A stretch of 64,000 nt of DNA from DATHAP01 sp963762865 (GTDB lineage: Bacteria > Actinomycetota > Actinomycetes > JACCUZ01). Shown one piece after another: positions 28,813 to 38,233 of this stretch. Both the position numbers and the translations under genes were made by a program. Under the pieces are notes generated by a model. It was not told the DNA's origin. It saw only the letters and a list, made by a program, of their open reading frames with translations, and made no database searches. The stretch spans positions 212,197 to 276,196 of the forward strand of contig CAVXNC010000015.1 of the NCBI GenBank assembly GCA_963762865.1, written 5' to 3'. Position 1 is the stretch's first letter. The number at the start of each line of letters is the position of its first letter.

Positions 28813-29102
28813 GCCGCGACCCTAACCGGGCGGGCATCACCAAGATTGGGGAGATCGACCTTTGCCGAACCTTGCCCGCTGCAGGCCGACATCGGCTGTT
28901 CGGGCCATGTCCCGGGTGATCACCGGGGACTACCTTTCGGGCCGTGCGAGGGGGCCACTCGGGGGGCCGCCGCGCGCACCAGGTGCCTGACCGGCGCCGT
29001 CGGACATCGCTGACCGACCCGGTGTCCACCGGACCGTCCCCCTGGGCGCGCGGCGGCGATGGCCCGTGCGCTCGTGCCGACGGGCGGTGGCTGCGCGGCG
29101 TT

Positions 29103-29672
29103 TCAGTCCTTGACCCAGGCATCGGCGACCAGGTCCCGCGTCTCCGCGAGCAGGGCCGGGATCACCTTGGTGCCCGCCAGCACGGTGATGAAGTTGGCGT
29201 CGCCGCCCCATCGCGGCACCACGTGCTGGTGGAGGTGGTCGGCGAGCGAGCCGCCGGCGACGTGGCCCAGGTTGAGCCCGACGTTGAAGCCGTGCGGCGA
29301 CGACGCAGCGCGCACGGCGTCGACCGCCTTGCGGGTGAAGACCGTCAGCTCTAGCGACTCCTCCTCGGTGAGCTCGTCGAGCCCGGCCACGTGCCGGTAG
29401 GGCACGACCATCAGGTGGCCCGGGTTGTACGGGTGCAGGTTGAGAACGGCGTACACCGTCTCGCCGCGCGCCAGCACCAGCCCGTCACGGTCGTCGAGCG
29501 TCGGGATCCGGCAGAACGGGCAGCCCCCGTCCTCGGTGCGGCCGGTGCCGTCCTCGCCCGTGACGTAGGCGAGCCGGTGCGGGGCCCACAGCCGCTGCAG
29601 CCGGTCGGGCTCCCCCACGCCCTCGATCGGACCGACCTCGGGGCGTACGCCCTCCTGGTCCGCGCCGCTCAC
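29103..29672 (-). CDS. HIT-family hydrolase
   Basis: The 189-residue histidine-triad protein probably cleaves nucleoside phosphoramidates or dinucleoside polyphosphates. A CPFCRIP zinc knuckle at about residue 52 precedes LNLHPYNPGHLMVVPYRHV, and the catalytic triad motif is HLHQHVVPRWGGD. GTG 29672 overlaps the thrS stop by four bases, the arrangement conserved in mycobacteria (thrS - HIT - pgsA), where it precedes the phosphatidylinositol genes. The large upstream open frame is thrS shadow. Confidence 0.93.
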   Translation of the reverse strand: MSGADQEGVRPEVGPIEGVGEPDRLQRLWAPHRLAYVTGEDGTGRTEDGGCPFCRIPTLDDRDGLVLARGETVYAVLNLHPYNPGHLMVVPYRHVAGLDELTEEESLELTVFTRKAVDAVRAASSPHGFNVGLNLGHVAGGSLADHLHQHVVPRWGGDANFITVLAGTKVIPALLAETRDLVADAWVKD

Positions 29673-31639
29673 ACCTGGACCCGGTCGGCGACCGCCTTCG
29701 CGATCTCCTCGACTGCTTCGTCGACCGGCACCCCGTTCTTCTGGTCGCCGCTGCGGTAGCGGAAGGACACCGCTCCCTTGGCGACGTCCTCGTCGCCGGC
29801 GAGCAGCATGAAGGGCACCTTCTGCTTCTGCGCGGTGCGGATCTTCTTCTGCATGCGGTCGTCGGAGGTGTCGACCTCGACGCGGATGCCGCGTGCCCGC
29901 AGCTTGGCGGCAACCTCGTCCAGGTAGGTCACGTGCTCGTCGGTGATCGGGATGCCGACGACCTGCACCGGCGCGAGCCAGGGCGGGAAGGCACCGGCGT
30001 AGTGCTCGACGAGCACGCCGAGGAACCGCTCGATCGAGCCGAACTTCGCCGAGTGGATCATCACCGGCTGCTGGCGCGACCCGTCGGCCGCCTGGTACTC
30101 CAGCTCGAATCGGGCGGGCTGGTTGAAGTCGTACTGCACGGTCGACATCTGCCAGGTGCGCCCGATCGCGTCGCGCGCCTGGACCGAGATCTTCGGCCCG
30201 TAGTAGGCCGCACCGCCCGGGTCGGGGACGAGCTCGAGCCCGGTCTCGGTGGCCGCGTCCTCCAGGACCTTGGTGGCGACCGCCCACTGCTCGTCGGTGC
30301 CGATGAACTTGTCGGAGTCGGCGTCGCGGGTCGACAGCTCGAGGTAGAAGTCGTCGAGACCGAAGTCCTTGAGCAGTCCGAGCACGAAACCGAGCAGGTG
30401 CTTGATCTCGTCGGACGCCTGCTCGGCGGTGACGTAGGAGTGCGAGTCGTCCATGGTCAGGCCGCGCACGCGGGTCAGCCCGTGCACGACGCCGGACTTC
30501 TCGTGCCGGTAGACCGCTCCGAGCTCGAAGAGCCGCAGCGGCAGCTCACGGTAGGACCGGCCGCGGGACCGGTAGATCAGGTTGTGCATCGGGCAGTTCA
30601 TGGCCTTGAGGTAGTAGGCGCCGCCATCCACGTCCATCGGCGGGAACATGCCGTCGGCGTAGTAGGGCAGGTGCCCGGAGGTGTGGAAGAGCCCCTCCTT
30701 GCTGATGTGCGGGGTGGCCACGAAGAGGAAGCCCTCCTCCTCGTGCCGCTGCCGGACGTAGTCCTCCATCACCCTGCGGATCACGCCGCCCTTGGGGTGG
30801 AAGACCGCCATGCCGGAGCCGATCTCGTCCGGGAAGGAGTAGAGGTCGAGCTCGGCGCCGAGCTTGCGGTGGTCGCGCTTCTCGGCCTCCGCGAGCCGCG
30901 CGATGTAGGCCTTCAGGGCGTCGCGCGACTCCCACGCGGTGCCGTAGAGCCGCTGCAGCTGCTTGTTCTTCTCGCTGCCGCGCCAGTAGGCGGCGGCACT
31001 GCGCATCAGCTTGAAGGCCGGGATGTGACGGGTGCTCGGCACGTGCGGCCCGCGGCACAGGTCCTTCCACGCCAGCTCGCCGTCGCGGCGGTGGTTGTCG
31101 TAGATGGTGAGCTCGCCGCCACCGACCTCGGCGTCAGCACCGTCGGCCGCGCTGGCCGCACCCGGCCCCTTGAGCCCGATCAGCTCCAGCTTGTAGGGCT
31201 CACCGGCCAGCTCGGCCCGCGCCTCGTCGTCGCTGACCACGCGACGCGAGAAGGTCTGGCCCTCCTTGACGATCCGCTGCATCTCCTTGTCGATGCGGCT
31301 GAGGTCCTCGGGCGTGAACGGGGTCTCGACGTCGAAGTCGTAGTAGAAGCCGTTGTCGATCGGCGGGCCGATGCCGAGCTTGGCGTCGGGATAGAGCTGC
31401 TGCACTGCCTGCGCCATGACGTGGGCCGTCGAGTGCCGCAGGATGGCCTGCCCGTCGGGGCTGTCGACGGCCACCGGATCCACGACGTCACCGGCCTCGA
31501 CGACGTACGCCAGGTCCTTGAGCTCACCGCCGACTCGCGCGGCGACGACGGACCGGTCCTCCCCCAGCACCTGCGCGGCCGTCGTGCCGGCGGCGACCGA
31601 GCGCTCGCTGCCGTCGACGGTGATCTGCAGGTCCGGCAC
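29669..31639 (-). CDS. thrS: Threonyl-tRNA synthetase
   Basis: Class II synthetase of 656 residues. In order: a TGS domain (1-60, ITVDGSERSVAAGTTAAQVL), the editing domain with HSTAHVMAQAVQQLYPDAK and CRGPHVPSTRHI, the catalytic domain with motif 2 (VYRHEKSGVVHGLTRVRG) and MNCPMHNLIYRS for zinc/threonine binding, and the anticodon-binding domain from about 550. It forms an operon with the HIT gene through a GTGA overlap. Confidence 0.97.
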   Translation of the reverse strand: MPDLQITVDGSERSVAAGTTAAQVLGEDRSVVAARVGGELKDLAYVVEAGDVVDPVAVDSPDGQAILRHSTAHVMAQAVQQLYPDAKLGIGPPIDNGFYYDFDVETPFTPEDLSRIDKEMQRIVKEGQTFSRRVVSDDEARAELAGEPYKLELIGLKGPGAASAADGADAEVGGGELTIYDNHRRDGELAWKDLCRGPHVPSTRHIPAFKLMRSAAAYWRGSEKNKQLQRLYGTAWESRDALKAYIARLAEAEKRDHRKLGAELDLYSFPDEIGSGMAVFHPKGGVIRRVMEDYVRQRHEEEGFLFVATPHISKEGLFHTSGHLPYYADGMFPPMDVDGGAYYLKAMNCPMHNLIYRSRGRSYRELPLRLFELGAVYRHEKSGVVHGLTRVRGLTMDDSHSYVTAEQASDEIKHLLGFVLGLLKDFGLDDFYLELSTRDADSDKFIGTDEQWAVATKVLEDAATETGLELVPDPGGAAYYGPKISVQARDAIGRTWQMSTVQYDFNQPARFELEYQAADGSRQQPVMIHSAKFGSIERFLGVLVEHYAGAFPPWLAPVQVVGIPITDEHVTYLDEVAAKLRARGIRVEVDTSDDRMQKKIRTAQKQKVPFMLLAGDEDVAKGAVSFRYRSGDQKNGVPVDEAVEEIAKAVADRVQV

Positions 31640-31716
31640 GGGAGGTCCTCTCAGAGACGTGGATGACCGCTCGATGCTATCGACCGACCTCGCCGCGGCT
31701 CGCCCGCGTTTCGTGC

Positions 31717-32379
31717 TCAGGCGAGCAGCTCGTCGCCCACCGTCACCGTGCCGCCCCGCGGGACGTCGGCGTAGATCCCGAGGCAGTGCTCGGGCCGCTT
31801 GGCCAGGGCGAGCTCGGCGTCGCCGGCGCGGACCGTCCTGCCCACCCAGTCGCGCTCGGACGTCTCGCCCTCAGGGAGGTCGGCGGCGAGGTCGAGGACG
31901 AGGTTGGCCCGGGGCGCCGAGATGTCGCACGCGTCGCACTCCTCGGCGTGTGTCGCGTCGGACATCGACGTCGTCGACACGACGTGCACCGGCGCGACGT
32001 CGGCGAAGCCCCCGGTCTCCTGCGACGCGAGCCTCAGGTCACGACCCAGCCACCTCGAGAGCGCGACCGCGGCCTCGTCGGGGGCGAGGCCGGGAGTCGC
32101 ATCCGGTACGTCCAGCAGCAGCTGCCCGTCGACCAGCCGCGGGGTGACCATTCGGAGACGTGGCTCGTCTGCGGCCGTCACGGGCTTGCCGTCCGCGTCG
32201 ACGACCGCCCACGACCGGTCGCCTGCCAAGCCGGTTGCCGTGACCACCGCCGAGTCGACCCGGGTGCCGGCCATCGACTTCACCGGGAAGAGCCAGAGCT
32301 CGGTGATGCGCGCGACCGCCCGCTGTGTGCCGGCCTGGCTCGTCGGCCGGTGGTCGCCAGTGTCGGTGTCGGTGGTCAT
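31717..32379 (-). CDS. MOSC-domain protein (molybdenum-cofactor sulfurase-like)
   Basis: The 220 residues combine an N-terminal MOSC_N beta-barrel (ITELWLFPVKSMAGTRVDSA, GLAGDRSWAVVDADGK) with the C-terminal MOSC domain, in which AKRPEHCLGIYADV carries the conserved Cys. Members sulfurate or bind molybdenum cofactor. Here the conserved region is shorter than in full cofactor sulfurases. The ATG overlaps the sugar-dehydrogenase stop (ATGA), so co-translation of the two is likely. Confidence 0.86.
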   Translation of the reverse strand: MTTDTDTGDHRPTSQAGTQRAVARITELWLFPVKSMAGTRVDSAVVTATGLAGDRSWAVVDADGKPVTAADEPRLRMVTPRLVDGQLLLDVPDATPGLAPDEAAVALSRWLGRDLRLASQETGGFADVAPVHVVSTTSMSDATHAEECDACDISAPRANLVLDLAADLPEGETSERDWVGRTVRAGDAELALAKRPEHCLGIYADVPRGGTVTVGDELLA

Positions 32380-33542
32380 GCTGACGCTCCCATCCGGTAG
32401 AGACCGCCGTCATAGGTGACGGCCCAGAGCTCGTTGCTGCCGTCCTCGCCGAAGCTGGTGACGCCGGGCAGCCGGCCGGCGGTGACGATGTTGCTGCCGT
32501 CGAGGTGGAAGACCCGGCCGGAGCCGAAGTCGCCGGCGACGTAGCGTCCGCCGAGGACGTCGGCGAAGCGGCTGCCGCGGTAGACGAAGCCGCCGGTGAT
32601 CGAGTTGCCGTAGTTGCGCCCGTACGCCGCGACCGGGTCGCGGTAGACGGCGCCGGCGCGGCACCGGTCCGCGTCGAAGGTCGAGAAGCCCTCCTTGCAG
32701 GACCAGCCCATGTTCCAGCCGCCGACGCCGGCCGGCACGTGGTCGATCTCCTCGAAGGATCCCTGTCCGACGTCGCCCAGCCAGAGGTCGCCAGTCGCCC
32801 GGTCGACGGAGAAGCGCCAGGTGTTGCGCAGGCCGGTCAGCCAGATCGGGCCGAGACCCGGCCGGCTCCCGGCGAAGGGGTTGGACCTCGGGACGCAGAA
32901 GCTCTTGCCGCAGTCCTTGCGGGCACCCAGCACCTTGATGCGCAGCAGCTTGCCCTGCAGGGTCGAGATGCTCTGCCCGTGGTCGAACGGGTCTCCGCTG
33001 CCGCCTCCGTCGCCAGTCGACAGGAAGAGCAGCCCGGTGGGCCCGAAGACCAGCTGCCCGCCGAAGTGGTTGGTGAACTGCGGCGGGTGCTGCACGGTGA
33101 TGACCGTGCGACCGGTCGACGCCGCGACCCGGCGCGCGCCCGCGGTTGTCGCCCGGAAGCGCGCGACCCGGAGGTCGCCCGTGCCGGTCTTGAAGGCTGC
33201 CCACAGGAACGGGTGCGACCGGAAGCGCGGGTGGAAGGCGATGCTGAGCAGGCCGCCCTCGCCCTCGTCGCGCACCCGGTCCCGGATGTCGAGGTAGCTG
33301 CGGTCGAGGAGCCGGCCCTTGCGGAAGACCCGGACGGTGCCCTGCTTCTCGACGACGAAGAGCCGCCCGCTGCCGTCGCGCGCCGAGGTGACCTGGGTCG
33401 GCTGGGCGAGCCCCGTGGCGACCCGGTCCCAGGTGATCGAGACGGCGGCCTGGGCCGGCGCAGCCGGGCCCGCGACGAGCGAGGCCCCGAGGAGGACGGC
33501 GCCCAGCGCCCCGACGACGGACCGGCCCCGAGATCGCGACAT
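32376..33542 (-). CDS. Secreted PQQ-dependent-type sugar dehydrogenase (glucose/sorbosone DH family)
   Basis: The 388-residue protein has an N-terminal signal peptide (about residues 1-33, GAVLLGASLVAGPAAPAQA) followed by a six-bladed propeller typical of soluble aldose sugar dehydrogenases: FVVEKQGTVRVF, EGGLLSIAFHPRF, LFLSTGDGGGSGDP and RNTWRFSVDRATGDLW. Such enzymes oxidise sugars with PQQ outside the membrane; some are hedgehog-interacting-like and non-enzymatic. ATG 33542 is chosen because it starts the signal peptide; the longer frame is antisense of the divergent small gene. Confidence 0.85.
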   Translation of the reverse strand: MSRSRGRSVVGALGAVLLGASLVAGPAAPAQAAVSITWDRVATGLAQPTQVTSARDGSGRLFVVEKQGTVRVFRKGRLLDRSYLDIRDRVRDEGEGGLLSIAFHPRFRSHPFLWAAFKTGTGDLRVARFRATTAGARRVAASTGRTVITVQHPPQFTNHFGGQLVFGPTGLLFLSTGDGGGSGDPFDHGQSISTLQGKLLRIKVLGARKDCGKSFCVPRSNPFAGSRPGLGPIWLTGLRNTWRFSVDRATGDLWLGDVGQGSFEEIDHVPAGVGGWNMGWSCKEGFSTFDADRCRAGAVYRDPVAAYGRNYGNSITGGFVYRGSRFADVLGGRYVAGDFGSGRVFHLDGSNIVTAGRLPGVTSFGEDGSNELWAVTYDGGLYRMGASA

Positions 33543-33647
33543 GCCGGTCAGGCTATGCCCGAGTGGCCGGCAACGCGTTGGCAAAGACTGCGTCCGCACC
33601 TGCCCTGGCCGCCGCCGCCGGAGTGCTGCCTGAGGCACCGTGCTGCA

Positions 33648-33929
33648 ATGGGCCGTCGTCGATCCAGACCCCGTCGCGGCGCCTCGGGCGAGTCCCCGGC
33701 ACCTGCGCCGCGGGTGCTGCCCGATGGTGCGACGTCGGTGTTCGTCGAGTCCCAGCAACAGGGCGTGCCGGCGGGCGTGCACCCGGAGGGTGCCGCTGTG
33801 CTGCGCAGCTTCCACGAGCTGCAGCGACTCGCGGCCGCTCGCGGGGACACCGACAAGACCACCGAGCCGGTGGTTCCGCAGGTCGCCGGTCGGGCCTACG
33901 GCGGGCCGCTACTCGACCCGAACCGCTGA
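33648..33929 (+). CDS. Small hypothetical protein
   Basis: A 93-residue frame with high third-position GC and a sensible codon pattern, transcribed divergently from the sugar dehydrogenase. The N-terminus is Arg/Pro-rich, and the middle has HPEGAAVLRSFHELQRLAAA, a likely amphipathic helix. No family recognised, and the ribosome site is weak. Confidence 0.4.
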   Translation: MGRRRSRPRRGASGESPAPAPRVLPDGATSVFVESQQQGVPAGVHPEGAAVLRSFHELQRLAAARGDTDKTTEPVVPQVAGRAYGGPLLDPNR

Positions 33930-33953
33930 CAGCTGCCGACCCGGGTCGCTCGG

Positions 33954-34511
33954 TCAAGAGCGGAGACCCAGCCGGCTGCTGATCCCGCGGCGGACCGGAC
34001 GGGGGCGCTGCTGCTCACCGGCGAGCGAGCTGACGACGACCAGCGCCCCGGTCAGCGCCGGCACCACCCACTGGAGGATGCGGAGCTGGCGCTGGGCGCC
34101 GGCCGCGTCCTCCGGGGTGAACGCGCTCGGCTCGGTCCCGGACTCCGCCGGGACGGCTCCGTGCTCCGACACCTTCCGGCCGAGGACCCGGCTGTAGGCC
34201 GTCGCCCCGAGGGCGGCACCGGTAAGAGCGGTCTTCGCCAGGGCCATGGACGCGACTCCCTTCTGGGTGGCCAGTCGGTCCCGGTTGCCGGCCAGCTGAC
34301 CCAGCGCGCCGACGGTGTGGGCACCGATCGCTGCGGCGTTCACCGGCGTCCAGCGGTCCCAGCCGGCGTTGGCGACCGCCCCCGTGGACGCCTTGTCCTT
34401 CGCCTCACCGGCCGCGGGATTCAGCGCGACGGCGTTCGCGAGCGTGCCGCCGAACCAGGTCGCCAGGCCGACGTCGTGCAGCGAGCGGGACAGCGTGTTG
34501 GTCGTAGCCAT
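33954..34511 (-). CDS. Conserved hypothetical membrane-associated protein
   Basis: A 185-residue protein with two or three weak hydrophobic segments (TWFGGTLANAVALNP; TALTGAALGATAYSRVLG; ILQWVVPALTGALVVVSS) separated by polar loops. ATG 34511 follows AAGGAG by five bases, a strong start, so the frame open to 34694 is not used. I do not recognise the family. It is divergent from the GlsB/YeaQ-type gene, suggesting shared, possibly stress-related, control. Confidence 0.7.
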   Translation of the reverse strand: MATTNTLSRSLHDVGLATWFGGTLANAVALNPAAGEAKDKASTGAVANAGWDRWTPVNAAAIGAHTVGALGQLAGNRDRLATQKGVASMALAKTALTGAALGATAYSRVLGRKVSEHGAVPAESGTEPSAFTPEDAAGAQRQLRILQWVVPALTGALVVVSSLAGEQQRPRPVRRGISSRLGLRS

Positions 34512-34745
34512 GAAGGCTCCTTGATTCGTTTGGTGTCGAGTCAGATCCGAGGCGGACGCTCTGACAACGCGCTGCCCGACCCCCGTGCGGTGAAACCGGA
34601 CGGCCACGGCTACCTCGTCGGAGGACCGGGCCGCCGTTCGTACCGGAACCGGCCCGGGGTTGGAACGCCCCGGCCTCGGGAAGAGCACCACCACCGCGCT
34701 GTCCGGAACCCCGGCGCGGCGGCCCTGCTCAGCATCGGAGACACC

Positions 34746-35027
34746 ATGACCATCGAAGGCATCCTCGGCGCCCTGATCATCGGGGCGATCATCGGGGTCC
34801 TCGGCCGACTCGTCGTCCCCGGCAAGCAGGACATCCCGATCTGGCTGACCATCGTCGTTGGCATCGTCGCCGCCCTGGTGGGCTCCGCCATCGTCGGCTC
34901 GCTGCGCGACACCGACGGCATCGACTGGCTCGAGCTGATCGTGCAGGTCGCCCTGGCTGCGGCCGGCGTGGCACTCGCCGCCTCGGTGTGGGGTCGCCGC
35001 CGAGCGCGGGGGCCGCTCACGCGTTGA
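34746..35027 (+). CDS. GlsB/YeaQ/YmgE-family stress membrane protein
   Basis: A 93-residue protein with three hydrophobic helices and the family pattern GALIIGAIIGVLGRLVVPGK, followed by IPIWLTIVVGIVAALVGSAI. Such small proteins (transglycosylase-associated family) are induced by stress in many bacteria; their activity is unknown. ATG 34746, with GGAG eight bases upstream. Confidence 0.85.
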   Translation: MTIEGILGALIIGAIIGVLGRLVVPGKQDIPIWLTIVVGIVAALVGSAIVGSLRDTDGIDWLELIVQVALAAAGVALAASVWGRRRARGPLTR

Positions 35028-35468
35028 CCGCCTGCGCGGTCCTCTGCAGCCCTGTCTCGGTCTCTGCCGGACCAGTCACGGTCTCTGCCTGATCCGATGA
35101 GACTCCAGGAAGCCAGTGCGGAGGGCTGCCGACACGCACCTGGTACCGCTCGCACAAGGGGCTTGCGCCAGCCCCCCTGCTGCCGGCGCAAGCCCTTGCG
35201 CTGGCCGTCTTGTCGACCGGTCCCCCCGAAAGCTGCGGACAGATCCCCTCCAGCCTGTCTCGCATTCCCATTCTGTGCGGATGGCTCATCGCGAATAACC
35301 AGGCGATCGGCCAGGGCAGCCAGCCGCCCGGACTACCTGACCATCGACCGAAATGCCCGCGCCGCCGGACCTGGGGGGAGGGAATCAGCAGCGACGCGGG
35401 GTGCAGGGCACGACCAGAGACGAAGAATGCCCCTGACGCGGCATTACCGCTGGTCAGGCCCTTCCTGC
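35028..35468. other. Intergenic region before tRNA-Val(CAC)
   Basis: The 441 bp hold no convincing gene on either strand. The short open frames here have no family motif or ribosome site. The main structure is the hairpin at 35155-35198, listed separately. Confidence 0.5.
35155..35198. terminator. Strong hairpin downstream of the GlsB/YeaQ gene
   Basis: CAAGGGGCTTGCGCC pairs with GGCGCAAGCCCTTG, a 14 bp stem with a single bulged G and a 15-base C-rich loop. It starts 128 bp after the stop of the + strand gene and may terminate it. No U-run follows, as is common in actinobacteria. Confidence 0.5.
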
Positions 35469-35545
35469 TGGTGGACGATACTGGACTCGAACCAGTGACC
35501 TCACGCGTGTGAAGCGTGCGCTCTAACCAACTGAGCTAATCGTCC
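35469..35545 (-). tRNA. tRNA-Val, anticodon CAC
   Basis: Read on the reverse strand, acceptor stem GGACGAT pairs with ATCGTCC, followed by A and an encoded CCA. The D-loop TTAGCTCAGTTGGTTAGAG, the anticodon arm CACGC-TTCACAC-GCGTG and the T-arm with GGTTCGAGTCC are all intact. The anticodon CAC reads GUG. Confidence 0.97.
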
Positions 35546-35618
35546 GGGGGCCGTTCTCGGTGCCGCGGTCCACGAGTTCTCCCCGCCTCGCGACGGACGG
35601 CAACCTTACCCGATCGGG

Positions 35619-36071
35619 TCAGACCAACGGCAGCCACGGGGGCACGCCCTGCAGCGCGACGTACGCCCAGAGCACTCCCCAGACGAAGAGCAGCCCGGCC
35701 AGCCCGATCAGCCCGCGAACGACGAGTGACTGGCGCCCCACCCAGTGGGTCCAGCCACGTACCTGACGACGGGCGAAGTCGAGCAAGCGGCCGGCCCACT
35801 CGAACTCGGTAGCGAGGATGGCCAGCCCGCCGAAGACGATGAGCCAGCCAGGACCGGGCAGCGGGATCAGGACGATGCCGCCGACCACGACCGCCGCGCC
35901 GATGACCGCGACGACCACTCGGTAGGTCAGGTCCAGGGTGCGGTGCCGGGCGAAGAACTGGCGGAAGGGGTGCCGCAGCGGCGGCCCGTCGTCCGGCCCT
36001 CCTGTCGCGTCGGCAGCCGGGATGTCCGGGTTCGTTCCCGTACGTCCGGGATCCTGCAACCCGTCCGGCAC
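35619..36071 (-). CDS. TIGR02611-type small membrane protein (PGPGW family)
   Basis: A 150-residue protein with a hydrophilic N-terminus, two central helices and one near the end. LIPLPGPGWLIVFGGLAILA is the PGPGW signature, known in short membrane proteins of unknown function. GTG 36071 follows GGGGAGG by seven bases and is preferred over ATG 36092, which lies within that site. It is 73 bp from tRNA-Val and divergent from the SsgA-like gene. Confidence 0.75.
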   Translation of the reverse strand: MPDGLQDPGRTGTNPDIPAADATGGPDDGPPLRHPFRQFFARHRTLDLTYRVVVAVIGAAVVVGGIVLIPLPGPGWLIVFGGLAILATEFEWAGRLLDFARRQVRGWTHWVGRQSLVVRGLIGLAGLLFVWGVLWAYVALQGVPPWLPLV

Positions 36072-36285
36072 TGTGCGTCCTCCCCGGCCCATTCTCGACC
36101 CGTGACACTCTACGGACTGCCTCGTTGGAGCAGGTCGGTGCGACCTGGACTCCGGACCGCACCGCGGCAGGGGCCTGGCCGGACCGGCACCACGTGTGAT
36201 CACAGGTTTTCATCGGTGATCCTCCGGGGAGTCTCCGGGCAGTCCCCAAGCCCCCCAGCACGGGACAGACGGCAAGGAGCAGGCC

Positions 36286-36708
36286 ATGAACGGATGGGTG
36301 CCGACAACGGTCACGCGAGAGCTGACCGTCCAGCTGGTGGCGCCGGGGGACGGCAGCGTCTCCCTTCCCGTCGTCCTGCACTACGACGTCGTAGACCCCT
36401 ACGCCGTCCACGCGACCTTCCGCACCGGGCAGGGCGAGGGTGTCTCCTGGGTCTTCGCCCGCGAGCTGCTGACACTGGGCGTCCACCGGCCCTCCGGGGA
36501 CGGCGACGTGCGCGTCTGGCCCTCGTGGAGCTCTGGCGCCGAGGTCGTCTTCATCGGCCTCACCTCCCCCGACGGCGAGGCGCTGCTCCAGGGCCCCACC
36601 CGCGACCTGGTCGACTTCCTCGGCCGCACCTACGCGCTCTGCCCGCAGGGCCAGGAGCGCGACCACCTCGACGTCGACGGCGCGATCGAGGCGCTCCTCG
36701 CGTCCTGA
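36286..36708 (+). CDS. SsgA-family sporulation/cell-division regulator
   Basis: The 140-residue SsgA-like protein has VSLPVVLHYDVVDPYAVHATF, GVSWVFARELLTLGVHRPSG and GDVRVWPSW, the conserved blocks of the family. In Streptomyces SsgB helps position FtsZ before septation; which member this is cannot be told here. ATG 36286 follows AAGGAG. Presence of the gene supports a morphologically complex actinobacterium. Convergent with the FG-GAP gene. Confidence 0.88.
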   Translation: MNGWVPTTVTRELTVQLVAPGDGSVSLPVVLHYDVVDPYAVHATFRTGQGEGVSWVFARELLTLGVHRPSGDGDVRVWPSWSSGAEVVFIGLTSPDGEALLQGPTRDLVDFLGRTYALCPQGQERDHLDVDGAIEALLAS

Positions 36709-36718
36709 CCTGTCAAGG

Positions 36719-38233
36719 TCAGCCGCCCAGCACGGTGCCGAACTTCCTCTTCGGCCCACCGCCCGGCCGGTTCAGCGACTCCAGCGAGTAGGCCGAAACC
36801 CCTGACGGCACGTAGAAGATCCCCCTGGTCCTGACCACCGTGACGCTGCCGCGGTTGCCGTTCTCCCCCGGCGCGCCGACTGCCAGGTCGTCCCGGCCGT
36901 CGCCGCTGACGTCGAGCGCCGCGACCGCAGCGCCGAACCGGTCGCCGGTCTCCGGCGAGCTGGGTATGCCGCCGCTCCCCTGGTCGAGCACGATCGCACC
37001 GCGCCGTGCGAAGCCGCCGGGGTCGCCGCGCAGCACGACCACCTGGCCGGCGTTCTCGTGCTTGCCCGGCACCCCGACGACCACGTCCTGCCGTCCGTCG
37101 CGGTCCAGGTCGGTCAGCTCGAGCTCGGCGCCGAAGCGGTCTCCGGCCAGCTCCCGGCCGGGGACGAGAGCATCGCGCTGGGTGACCGATACCCCAGGGG
37201 TGACCGGGCCGTCGAGCCTGCCCTTGAACAGGGTCACGGTCCCGGCTGGCATCGGTGCGCCCGGCGAGTAGCGGCGGGAGACCACCGACCCGGCCACGAT
37301 GTCGTCGGTGCCGTCGCCCGTCACGTCGCCGACCGCGAGGGCGCCGGCCGGCCGCGCGCCGACGTACGAGGCCGCCGTCGGACCTGTCACCTTGGCCCCT
37401 GGCGCCCAGGTCACGTGCCCCGGGCGGATCTCGTCGGCGTCCCACTGCCGGTAGCGGCCGGCGGCCCCCTCGACCAGGTCCGGGTCACCGTCGCCGTTGA
37501 CGTCCCCCGCGGCGAGCACCTCACCGAAGTGCTCGGCCATCAGCGAAGGACGCGCCACGACGTGGGCACGCGTCCGGTCGAAGCCCGCCGACGAACCGTG
37601 CAGGACGACGACCTCCCCGGTCTGGAAGCCGGTGGGGGCGCCGGCAACAGGCGTGTAGGGCGCACCGACCGCGAGGTCAGGCCAGCCGTCACCGGTGAGG
37701 TCGCGCGCCACCAGGGCTGTCCCGAAGCCACGAAGCCCCTCGTGGGCCAGCAGCGCGTGGCGGGCGCCCAGCCCGGAAGCGCTGCCGTAGAAGAGGTAGA
37801 CGGCGCCCATCCCGGTGTCGGTGGGGTCGGCGCGGTGCTCGAAGGGCGAGCCGACGGCCAGGTCGGCGAAGCCGTCCCGGTCGAAGTCGGCGCTTGCCAG
37901 GGCGGACCCGAACCGCGCCCCCTTCCGTAGCCGGCCCTGCGTGTCGACCTCCCCCGGCGTGATGGTGGTCTCCTGGACCCGGTCCCGGCCTCCCCAGAGG
38001 ATCAGGACGGCGCCGACGTTCGAGACGCGCTCAGCATCCGCGTCGTCGAAGCCGTCCCAGTCGGGGATCCCCATGACGAGGTCGGCCCGGCCGTCGCCGT
38101 TGAAGTCGTAGGGCTTGACGGTGCTCGCCGGCTGCGCAGCGGCAGCCGGGTCGGCCGCGGCCGCGGCGACGAGCGCCATCCCGAGTGCGGCTGCCGCCAG
38201 CAGGCTCACGGTCCTGGGGGCCGTGGTTCTCAT
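36719..38233 (-). CDS. Secreted FG-GAP-repeat (integrin-alpha-like) beta-propeller protein
   Basis: A 504-residue protein with an Ala-rich signal peptide (residues 1-34). Seven calcium-binding-type repeats follow, such as DFNGDGRADLVMG, DFDRDGFADLAVG, DLTGDGWPDLAVG, DVNGDGDPDLVEG, DVTGDGTDDIVAG, DLDRDGRQDVVVG and DVSGDGRDDLAVG. Seven repeats fit a closed seven-bladed propeller. Such proteins occur in secreted actinobacterial proteins of unknown substrate. ATG 38233 begins the signal peptide. Confidence 0.85.
   Translation of the reverse strand: MRTTAPRTVSLLAAAALGMALVAAAAADPAAAAQPASTVKPYDFNGDGRADLVMGIPDWDGFDDADAERVSNVGAVLILWGGRDRVQETTITPGEVDTQGRLRKGARFGSALASADFDRDGFADLAVGSPFEHRADPTDTGMGAVYLFYGSASGLGARHALLAHEGLRGFGTALVARDLTGDGWPDLAVGAPYTPVAGAPTGFQTGEVVVLHGSSAGFDRTRAHVVARPSLMAEHFGEVLAAGDVNGDGDPDLVEGAAGRYRQWDADEIRPGHVTWAPGAKVTGPTAASYVGARPAGALAVGDVTGDGTDDIVAGSVVSRRYSPGAPMPAGTVTLFKGRLDGPVTPGVSVTQRDALVPGRELAGDRFGAELELTDLDRDGRQDVVVGVPGKHENAGQVVVLRGDPGGFARRGAIVLDQGSGGIPSSPETGDRFGAAVAALDVSGDGRDDLAVGAPGENGNRGSVTVVRTRGIFYVPSGVSAYSLESLNRPGGGPKRKFGTVLGG

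Noticed and set aside
26603..29122. 839-codon - strand frame opposite EF-G2
   Set aside because: Shadow of the GTPase gene; no ribosome site or motif.
28944..29354. Possible + strand gene between the DCC and HIT genes
   Set aside because: Gly/Arg/Pro-rich translation with no family motif, and it overlaps the 3' half of the HIT gene. The 290 bp gap holds nothing I can support.
36195..36204. TGTGATCACA palindrome upstream of the SsgA-like gene
   Set aside because: Looks like CRP half-sites but lacks the six-base spacer, and ten bases is too short to claim as a site.
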